A stretch of 64,000 nt of DNA, taken from Sorex araneus (taxonomy: Eukaryota > Chordata > Mammalia > Eulipotyphla > Soricidae). The notes beneath the pieces were generated by a model. The model had not been told where the DNA came from, did no database searches, and saw only the letters and a program-made list of their open reading frames with translations. A program made the position numbers and the translations under genes. The stretch covers positions 158,359,219 to 158,423,218 of the forward strand of contig NC_073306.1 in NCBI RefSeq assembly GCF_027595985.1, read 5' to 3'. Shown here one piece after another: positions 55,431 to 64,000 of this stretch (the stretch's first letter is position 1; each line of letters starts with the position of its first letter).

Positions 55431-56550
55431 CAAGGCTTTACACCACCAAAAGAAAGAATATACATTTTTCTCCAGTGCACATGGAGCATTCTCCAAAATA
55501 GACCACATGCTATGTCACAAAACATACCTCAACAGAATCAGTAATATAGAAAGTGTCTCAACCATCTTTTTGGACCTCGATTCACTGAAAATAGAAGCTA
55601 AGCACACACAGACACGGAGCACCAAATCGAACACCTGGAAATTAAACAGCTCCCTGTTGAACAATGAGTGGGTCAAGAAGGAAATCAAGGAAGAGATCAA
55701 AAGATACCTCGAAACAAATGAGAATGAAGACATAAACTACCAGAACCTATGGGACGTGACTAAAGCTGTGTTAAGGGGAAAATTTATAGCCCTGCAAGCA
55801 TTCCTCAGGAGGGAAAAAAGTGTCTACATAGAGAGCTTGACTTCACAGCTCAAGATCTTAGAAAAGGACCAGCAAAAGGAACCCAGCAAAACCGAAGGAA
55901 AGAAATAATAAAACTTAGAGCATAAATCAACGATATGGAAACAAAAAAAAAATCCAAAAGATCAATGAAACAAAGAGCTGTTTCTTTGAGAAAATAAAGA
56001 GGATTGATAAAATGCTAGCAAGACTCACAAAGAAAGAAAGGGAGAGAACCCTAATAAACCAAATCAGAAATGAAACGGGGGATATCACAACAGAAACCAA
56101 TGAAATTCAATAGATCATCAGAGACTACTTTGAAAATCTTTATGCCACGAAACAAGAGAACCTAAAAGAAATGGACAAATTCATTGATTCCTACAATCTC
56201 CCAAGACTGAATCAAAATGACTTGAAATACCTAAATAGACCCATTAATATCAAGAAAATTGAAGCTGTTATCAAATGTCTTCCCAAAAACAAAAGTCCAG
56301 GCCCGGATGGATTCACTAAGCGAATTCTTCCAAATATTTAAAGAGGACCTCTTGCCAGTTCTCTTCAAGATTTTCAAGGAAATTGAAGAAACAGGGACTC
56401 TACCAAACAGTTTCTATGAGGCTCACATCTCCCTAATACCAAAAGCAAACAAAGATAGCACTAACAAAGAAAACTACAGGCCAATATCCCTGATGAACAC
56501 AGATGTGAAGATTCTCAACAAAATATTAGCAAATAGAATTCAACAACTCA
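55431..56550 (+). mobile_element. L1 LINE, inverted 5' part of the same insertion
   Basis: Sense-strand L1 ORF2 from the end of the endonuclease to the start of RT. Its last 30 bases (56,521-56,550) are repeated exactly, inverted, at 55,401-55,430, where the minus-strand part begins. A short duplication at the inversion joint is a known outcome of twin priming. Confidence 0.92.
55507..56550 (+). pseudogene. L1 ORF2 fragment: endonuclease end, linker and RT N-terminus
   Basis: 55,507-55,908 reads [20 protein letters not shown]...[17 protein letters not shown], the endonuclease-to-linker region. After breaks, 56,259-56,550 gives [12 protein letters not shown] wording (about 56,295), [16 protein letters not shown], PNSFYEAHISLIPK and YRPISLMNTDVKILNKILAN. 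Two or more frame shifts. Together with the minus part it covers most of ORF2, but not the endonuclease N-terminus. Confidence 0.88.
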
Positions 56551-56564
56551 CCAGAGATACTTCT

Positions 56565-57545
56565 ATGGGGCTTGTCACCAGGCTTGGGCATGGACTGCAC
56601 TGGCAACTGGTGGCTGGGGAGGAGAGTGGGCAAAGTTACTACACACGATAATGTGCTATGAGGACAGACATGGTCAAAGCAGGACCAGGAGTCAGGCTTC
56701 CTGACAGTGTTGATATGGTAATAAGCAAAAAGTGGAAACAGGAAACCAGACCTCCGTCACAGGAAATATACCTCCCCTCCTGAAAATGGGTACAGGAATC
56801 AGGCTTCCCTTCACAGTACAGGAATCAAGGTGCTTGCTTTACAATTGACCCCTTATTTGATCCCTATCACCACATATCATATGCCTCCCTGCCCCCAAAC
56901 ACTCTCAGGAATGATCACTGAGCACAGAATCAGCTGTAGCCCCAGAGTACCACTAGGTTGGATGCTCCCCAATCCCCCAAAACACCATCCACAGTAATAA
57001 CAAAAGAGCTCTTTATAAAAAAGAGTTGAACACACAGCCAAGAGTAAGGCCTGAGTACCGCCAGGTATGGCCCAAAAACCAAAGAAAGAGATAGAAGTGA
57101 TACTTTTAGTCTAGAGCTAAGTCCTATTACTTCATTGTAAGAGCTTTCCACATTGGGGATTTTTGCTGGTGGTTTACTAAACTGGGGACCAAAGGCACTC
57201 CGGAATTACCTGGCCCTCATTATACTTGTTCCAACCTCAGCACAAGCATTGTGGGTCCTTTACCTTTTCTTCACAAAAAAACAATATCTGGAGGAGGAAA
57301 AATGGTGAGGCAACATATATTTTACTGAAACTTATGTGAGGGAAGAGATAGAGAAGCAGATATTCAGGAGAGAACATGGGCTTCCTGAGTGGAAATGGTC
57401 AAGAAAAGAACATAGACACAAGCAAGTAAGATACATGTTCAAGGATGAACATGAGCTTGAAGAACAAGCATCAAATACATTTTTGAGTGAAATATTTTTC
57501 TAGCATGTTTACTATACATGCAATGTTAAATATATTTTCTTACGT
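56565..57545. other. Mixed sequence with SINE-like fragments
   Basis: 56,565-56,814 has balanced composition but is not recognised. 57,100-57,545 is unassigned. SINE-like pieces lie between (separate entry). Confidence 0.4.
56815..57095 (+). mobile_element. Fragmented poly(A)-type tRNA SINE(s)
   Basis: 56,822-56,990 shows an eroded head and body (GGTGCTTGCTTTACAATTG, TCTCAGGAATGATCACTGAGC). 57,035-57,080 repeats a distal body (GAGTAAGGCCTGAGTACCGC, CAGGTATGGCCC) with an A-rich end, so two partial copies may be joined. Confidence 0.55.
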
Positions 57546-57554
57546 GATACTCAT

Positions 57555-57713
57555 TTGCTTGAGCGGGCACCAGTAATGTCTCCATCGTGAGATTTGTTAC
57601 TGTTTTTGGCATATCAAATTCGCCACGGGTAGCTTGCCAGGCTTTGCCGAGCGGGCGAGACACTCTAGGTAGCTTGAGTAGTCTCCGAGAGGGGCAGAGG
57701 AATCGAACCCAGG
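57555..57713 (-). mobile_element. RTE-tailed SINE, minus half of a head-to-head pair
   Basis: On the minus strand it runs from the B-box region (CCTGGGTTCGATTCCTC) through the leader block to the RTE 3' block, stopping at GCAAAT before the tail. It meets the plus half head to head at 57,713/57,714. Confidence 0.88.
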
Positions 57714-57950
57714 TCAGAGCGATAGCATCAGGTAGGGTATTTGCCTTGTATGCTGCTGACCTGGGTTCATTTCCTCCATCCCTCTCAGAGAGTCTGGCAA
57801 GATACCGATAATACCGTCAGGACCTCACGGCAGAGCTTACAAGCTACCCATGGCGTATTCAATATGACAAAAACTGTAACAAGTCTCATGATGGAGACAT
57901 TACTGGTGTCCACTTGAGCAAAATCGATGAGCAATGGAATGATAGTGACG
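57714..57950 (+). mobile_element. RTE-tailed SINE, plus half of a head-to-head pair
   Basis: From AGAGCGATAGCATCAGG through leader block and RTE 3' block to the end. One 9-bp duplication GATACTCAT (57,546-57,554 and 57,951-57,959) brackets both halves, implying one insertion event. Confidence 0.88.
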
Positions 57951-57959
57951 GATACTCAT

Positions 57960-58943
57960 GTTGAAATCTCCGTGCATGATCTATGATCTATATTTGCAAG
58001 CTGTATATGCACTCAGTCCATACTGTTTGTTAGGGATATATTTGTTCCAGCAGGGAGCTCATATTCTGGGAAGAGAGACTAAATCAAAATTCATGAGTCA
58101 GTTTTAACGTAATAGTATTACAGGTTACTCTTTGGGTCTGGAAAGAAGGAATGTATAAAGAAAGAAAGTGAAATTTATGTGAAGGCTTATAGGAGGAAAA
58201 GGGAGTATGGAAAAGAACTATAAAGGAGGAAGTTACAGGCTCACCCAATGGTTCATATAAATATCTAAAGGTGAGAAAGAGTGATCAAAAGGTACAGCAA
58301 ATGTTCAAAATGTTGAGGGCATTGGAAATACTGAAAACAAAGAGGTCCACAGTTTGGAAGTCTCACGAGTCACATTGAGAAGTCAAGATTTCATTGACCG
58401 TTTCCAAACTAGTTAATGAACTAATTAAATGTGAACCTTTGAAAGTTTTCTTGCTACTTTCTTTGAAATCTTTAATAGGTATATTACCAACAGACAGCTT
58501 TGCCCTTTGCATTTTTCAGATGCTCAATATACTTTAATCGAATTGAATATATCATGGATAATTCTACTAACGATTTCTTTTGTTTAATATTTATATCCTG
58601 TCTACTGCCAAAAGGATTTGGGGCATAGGACAGAGCGTAGTATATATAGGAATGATTCTTCTTCAAAGTTCACTGGTTTATAATCTTAGAAAACTAGCAT
58701 TGCAAATTATCAATTCCCTATACTTAAATAATGATAATGGGTTTCTACTTATTGTGAATTCCCTGAGCCTAGGGATAATGCATAGATGATATTCAGCCAG
58801 TTTTTGGTAACAAGTGAATAGATGGTTAAATGTTTTATTGAAGATATAAGTTATAAATAACCTGCATGCAATGGCAAGTTTTTGCTAAATATTGAAAAAC
58901 ATACGAACTGCATGGCAATTTCTTTCTAATGACCTAGTCAAAT
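57960..58943. other. AT-rich unique sequence, nothing recognised
   Basis: No element or exon recognised. Confidence 0.5.
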
Positions 58944-59068
58944 ATCATAGATACCTTCATTTGGGGGTGCATGCATCATGGTGAAAATCTAATGGCCTAG
59001 TCAAATATCTACTAGGTCATTAGATTTTCACCATGATGCATGCACCCCCAAATGAAGGTATCTATGAT
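58944..59068. repeat. Near-perfect palindrome, 58-bp arms
   Basis: Arms 58,944-59,001 and 59,011-59,068 are complementary with a single mismatch (within TAATGGCC / GGTCATTA), around the 9-nt loop CAAATATCT. In addition, AATGACCTAGTCAAATATC at 58,929-58,947 recurs directly at 58,992-59,009 (one mismatch), straddling the loop. This is what a fold-back template switch would leave. It matches no mobile element in the window. Confidence 0.95.
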
Positions 59069-62000
59069 TATCCTAGATGGCACAAAATTTATATGCTCCT
59101 TATGCAAAATACAGTATTTTTCTTCTTATTCTAATCAATACAATTTGCAAAAATTCAGATGTTTATCAAAACTAAATCCAAACTCTAAAGCCTGGGAGGT
59201 TATCCCATCACTGCTGATATTTTGGTTTTGAAAAATAACTGCAAAATAACTTAATTAATTGTCCCTTCTTTTAAGTTTCCATATCAAATAGATGAATACC
59301 TATGCATTTCGCAGATCAATGAGTCCTGGGACTTCCTACAGATAGATTTGCACATCTATAGTTTAAAGTCAGTTTGCATTAGAAGGAAAAATATGTATTC
59401 CCATGAGGAATGTTTAAGGGATCAATTCATAAGCAAAGAAAACATGGTTTTCTCAGCAAGGAAACAATATATTTTGCATCTGTTGCTGTGATTAATTACA
59501 CACCGCAACTCCTGGAATGTTTTTAAAGGGCCATAGTCAATCTTTTAAGACCCACAAGTTGACCTGGACTAACAGCTGGGAGGAAGAGCACACTACGTAT
59601 AAATAGCTCGTGTAATGGCCCTGTGGCAAAAGAAATTACAATAATTATAAAAATACACAGCCTTCACATCATACTTAAAAGTAGGTTGTATTGCCCCACC
59701 TCTGTGATAGATCTCACTAATGAATCACAGTTAACAACAATCAAACCTTTTCTTCCTGGACATCTCCCTGATTATAACACAGTAAAAATGAGGGTAAAAT
59801 AACATCAGTCAAATTTCAGGGAGTTGGGTGGTCTTCCAGAGTCCTAGTAACCAATACTAAACGAGCTCCTAAAGGAAATCATAAGAAGTGACGTTTATTT
59901 TTGTCTTTCCCTAATTCAGTGGAAGTTTTATCCCCTAATTCAGTAGACAGCCAGTTGTCCAGTCATACATAGCCTACATATCTAATGACAATAATAACCT
60001 AAATAAAGATGGGAGACCCAGGAAGCAGGTATAACTTATCCTTCCTCTTTTCCTACTAATCTGCACCCTCTCTTTTACATTTTCTTCACTCACTGAGCTT
60101 TCCACTCTCAGCCAAACAGATGATGCACCGCATCTTATTCTGATACATGTTAGAAATCATTTATGCCTACTCTAGCGTCTTCATATTTTTCAGAATGAAA
60201 GACATGGATCATACTTCTTGAAGTATTCCACTTCTTGTCACTCCCCCACTCCACTTACTCTGTGGCCTCTTCATTTGTTCTTTATTATACTCTACTTGAA
60301 AGACTCTGAGTGCTGATTTTCTACCCTTCGTCTCTGAACAACTTTCCCCTAACTTGCAATGCTATCTACTGCTAACCCAAGACTATATAAATAATAGTCA
60401 ATTTGGTTTCAATTTCAGGCAGATGAACCCTGCCTTTACAAAGTGACCCCTGGCAATCATAAGAAATGAAGCATGTATTCTGCCCACCCATATGTGGAGA
60501 AAGGTTGGAGACATCTTTCTTCAGTTTTCTGCCATTTAAAAAAAAAATCTCCATTGGCACTGGTACAGTACCAGCAATAACATGGAATAGAACTCTGAAA
60601 AACAGTATGGACTTAATTACAGTTTGTTCACTTTCAGAAATCTGAAATTGTTTGAAAGCCTATAAACTTGAAATTTGCTATCATGAAAATTTAGGACTTT
60701 ATTCTGATGCTTCCATTCTAACAACTGGAACCTCCTAGAGCTTGATGAGATAATTAGTTGCCTGAAAAAATACCCTATTGTTTTCCTTTCAAGGAATATA
60801 TTAGTATTTTATGTTTATGTTACCCTGATATCTCAGTACTTCTATTTCCCTTGATATCTCAAGGCTCTCAGTAGCTTGTTGCCACTAGGCAGATTACCCT
60901 TCTATATTCAAGTAATGAACGTGTTTCCTGAATTTTTGAGACCTACTTTCTTCGTGTCTATATGAAAATAAGAAAGTAGTTTAAACATGCTATACAAACA
61001 TAATGTCTCAGAAAACTGGAAGAAAAATGATTTAAAACAAAGGAAAATTAATGAAAATATTTAAAAAATAAACAAGGAGAATGGGAAAAAACACACAAGG
61101 AAGACACCATTTGCTATATACTTTGTAAGTTTTTATTAATAAGCATTGGTGAGGCAACTATTAGGTTTATGGGCTAACTATCCACTTTATCAACAGGAAA
61201 ATTGTCAAAGAACTATATGTAGAAATGATCCAATAGATTTATTTCATGCAGTGGGTTGATTATATCACTCTTTATAGGAAATGATAAAATGTGTGCTTAG
61301 CTAACAGGTATTTTACCTAACACACTTACTGTATCACAGAATTTATTTTCTAATATTGACTATTACTTATTCCTACAACCTATATTGTATAATCTTTATA
61401 CTCTTTAAGCAGTTAAAGAGTAACTTCAACCCTTAAAAAGGTTGAGTTGTTTTGCTTCAGGAAGCTGTCCAGTTTGAAATGTTGAGACAAGTTTATTTAA
61501 GGCCAGTTACTAGGTGACAATGGAAATCATTCATCTTCTTCACATGCTTCCTGTCATTTTATTTCCTCATCTTTCTAAGAGTGCAGGTAACTGGTTACAA
61601 AGTAAGTATTTTTGCTTGCCTGTTTGAAATGCTCTTCATTTTGTTATTAATTTTTCATTTCTTCAGTTCGATAGAATGTCAATAGTAGGCATAGGATGCA
61701 TACCTATAAGTGGAGAATAAACAGGGTCATAGCACAGTGGTTTTATTCATCATTGCAGAGTGAATATCTTCCTCTTAGACATGAGAGATTTGGGGTAAGT
61801 TATTTAACTGTTTGGCAATTATTGATATGCTTTTAATATTTTAAGGATATTCATTATCTACTCAGAGAAATTGAGCTCATAGAAGAGAATTTCCGTCAGG
61901 GCGCTTTTATATATTAAAAAATATTTTAGTTTTTGAGGTTCCTTATACTAAATCCAGTCTTAACTTATTCTTTCATGGGGAAAAAAGGGCAGGTCTAAAT

Positions 62001-62704
62001 GCAAATTAACATGACTGTTTAAATATCACAGACCATTTTCTCTGAGCCCAGTTACAATAACTAGTAATTATAAAAATTGCTTGCCTTCGGCTTTTGGCTA
62101 AGCCAGTGCTAAACTTGTCCTTTTATTAGATCTGTCAGACTGAGTTAATTATCTTTATGATAATAGATGTGCCTTACCTCCAACAAAACAAATACACTTA
62201 TAATTAGCTTTTTAGTTAGAATTTTAATTTATTTATAAAGACGGTTTGTTTTCCTTTTTTTCTTGCTTTAAAAACCAGAGGATGGGAAGTGGAGGTTTCC
62301 AGTTTATCACTTTACCAGTCTACATACTAGTTTATAAAGGCAGAAAATTAAATAAATAAAAAGTTCTCATTGTGTTTAATAACCAAGCCCTTATTTGATA
62401 GTGCATTATGCTCTTCTGTTATGTCAATTCACCATAAAAGTGTGTTATTGTATTTTACGTACAGAAAAAGGGGAATCTTTTTATCTTTCTTCTCAACAGA
62501 GCTGGTTTTGAAAGCTGTTATATGGAAATACTAACAAGTTTGAATTGAAAAGCTTTCTGTACCTCAGCATAGCTGCCTTAAAAGTCAAATCATCATAGAC
62601 TGTCTACTATCATCACATTTTTGAGGCACTTGCTCCTCTTTCATCTCTGCCCAGCATGTTTCAGAATATTACACAAATGCCTATAATAAATTATTGTACA
62701 GAAA
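59069..62704. other. Long AT-rich unique stretch, no gene seen
   Basis: 3.6 kb with no recognisable young insertion. 59,480-59,650 and 61,860-62,180 look less random than the rest (TATAAATAG at 59,600, homopolymer-poor blocks) and could be conserved noncoding DNA, but that is a guess. Frames are short. Confidence 0.45.
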
Positions 62705-62930
62705 CAGCAGAGCACAAAGGAGAAACATATGCTTTGGTGTCATGTCAAAGTTGAGTTTTGTCATGGCTCCTCATGAGCTATGTGACATAGACAAGTTGTT
62801 GAACCTCTCTGAGCCTTGGTTTCCTTGCCAGCAGCATTATATGAACAATGCCTAAGTGAGTTGGGACTGTAGGAAGGACAAAAACGGCTCAGCAGGTTAT
62901 CTGGCACAGTTTCAAAGCTCAAGCAGAGGT
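62705..62930 (+). repeat. MIR, fairly complete
   Basis: Sense MIR landmarks in order: CATGAGCTATGTGACATAG, AAGTTGTTGAACCTCTCTG, AGCCTTGGTTTCCTTGCC and CTAAGTGAGTTGGGACTG, then a 3' part with TCTGGCACAG. Confidence 0.8.
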
Positions 62931-63619
62931 GTAACTATGATCAGTGTTAGGAACAATGAAGAGTACAGATGCCTAGAAAATATGAAACTGATATTAAAAC
63001 CTAATCACTATTTTTAAGATTGTATATTATAGGGAAGTATGTTTTCTACTAATTGGTGAAAACAGACATCCTTGCTCATCAAGAAACCTATTCTAAATCA
63101 TACTAAATTTGAACATACTATTAAGAAATGATTTTTCAAGATAATCATGTGAGTTTTTACCTTCTCTGTTATGAAGAAGCAATACTTTTTCAGCATTATT
63201 TACAACAGTGAAATTTTATTTTACCTTCGAATGGGAAAAAAAAATCCATTGATTTAGAGTTCCCTCAAGCTACTTTTGATCTGCAAAATACAGAGATCTG
63301 GCTTAGGGGAATAAAGATCTTATTCATTCCATAAGTGTTCCAAAGATTTTATTAGGGAAAGTATCATTTGCCTAGGATAATATTTAATCTCCTTTCAGAT
63401 TACTAGTAATAAGTGCTCAGTGCCCCAATGACTGGTGAGAAGAGGTATGGGGAAAGTGAGTCATCTTTAGGCATGTTGCTAGCAGCAGCCACACCTGACT
63501 AGAAAGGATTGGGTGAGATCTAAGAAAGAGGGTAAAACACGATAGCTATGTATCTAACTTCCTCTCAAGTCAAGCACCTAATTATGCACAAATTTATTCA
63601 TATAGGTGCCTTAAGAGTT
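62931..63619. other. Unique sequence, nothing recognised
   Basis: No element or exon recognised. Confidence 0.5.
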
Positions 63620-64000
63620 AAGGTGCAGCAATGAACATAAAGTGCAGATACATTTCTGCTCTGTGTTTTGGGGCCACTGGGGTATAGTTCCAGAAGAGGT
63701 AGTGCTAGGTCATATGGAAGTTCAATTTCTAGCTTTTTGAGGAATGCCCATATTGTTTTCCATAAAGGCTGAACTCGTCAGCATTCCCACCTACAATGAA
63801 TAAGAGTCCCTTTCTCCCCATATTCGTACCACCTTTGGTTCCTCTTGTTCTTTTGGATTTGCCCTGGTCTCTGTGGTGGAAGGTGTTGTTTTGATTTCCA
63901 TCTCCCTGATGATTAGCAACATGGAGCATTTTTTCATGTGCCCGTTGGCGATTTGTATTTCTTCTTTGAGAAAATTTCTGTTCATTTCTTCTCCCAATTT
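63620..64000 (-). mobile_element. L1 LINE fragment running off the window
   Basis: Antisense L1 ORF2 C-terminal region: AGCAATGAACATAAAGTGC (63,627), GGTATAGTTCCAGAAGAGG, TTGAGGAATGCCCATATTG and CATCTCCCTGATGATTAGC align with 53,470-53,850 of the other L1. It starts internally, with no 3' UTR or poly(A), so this side is a truncation or later break; the rest lies beyond 64,000. Confidence 0.88.

Noticed and set aside
62077..62140. U2 snRNA-like wording (TTCGGCTTTTGGCTAAG)
   Set aside because: The first ~20 bases resemble U2, but the following sequence does not align well and no poly(A) or flanking duplication marks a snRNA retrocopy. Left as chance similarity.

Overview
The window reads as AT-rich, gene-poor mammalian intergenic DNA, almost certainly from a shrew (Soricidae, probably Sorex). 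The evidence is a dense population of tRNA-headed SINEs of shrew type, L1 copies with poly(A) tails, and an RTE-clade LINE whose protein resembles RTE elements of parasitic nematodes. That LINE matches what I know as RTE1_Sar of the common shrew, for which horizontal transfer with nematodes has been reported. I found no exon, host gene, RNA gene or CRISPR array that I would defend. All long reading frames are transposon ORFs, their antisense shadows, or chance frames.

Layout. 1-10 kb: single-copy AT-rich DNA with scattered SINEs, an MLT1-type LTR (about 6.70-7.08 kb), an L2 relic and an odd long SINE/RTE derivative (7.46-7.77 kb). 10-23 kb: L1 relics, RTE copy 1 (10.84-11.54 kb), a field of old SINEs (14.4-18.7 kb) and RTE copy 2 (21.01-22.89 kb). 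25.1-26.3 kb: an LTR-like region. 28.9-30.6 kb: a 5'-truncated L1, then a GC-headed composite retroposon. 31-42 kb: mostly unique AT-rich sequence. 42.7-46.3 kb: RTE copy 3, a near complete but internally inverted element carrying a second composite retroposon inside it. 47-52.7 kb: young SINEs of both tail types. 52.8-56.55 kb: a twin-primed L1. 57.5 kb: a head-to-head SINE pair. 58.94-59.07 kb: a near-perfect 58-bp-arm palindrome. 59-64 kb: unique sequence, a MIR and an L1 running off the end.

How the elements work together. Two SINE types share one tRNA-derived head. One ends in A-rich DNA with 14-19 bp target duplications, as expected for L1 mobilisation. The other ends in the last ~55 nt of the RTE, including its C-terminal codons, followed by a short (ACAGTG)n tail and 9-13 bp duplications, as expected for RTE mobilisation. 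The middle of this second SINE also matches the 5' untranslated leader of the RTE as preserved in copy 3. The RTE-tailed SINE is therefore best read as tRNA head + RTE 5' leader + RTE 3' end, that is, an internally deleted RTE with a tRNA promoter. The element at 7,456-7,773 keeps more of the leader and looks like an intermediate. This parasite-of-a-parasite system, built on a LINE thought to have crossed between nematodes and shrews, is the most interesting content here.
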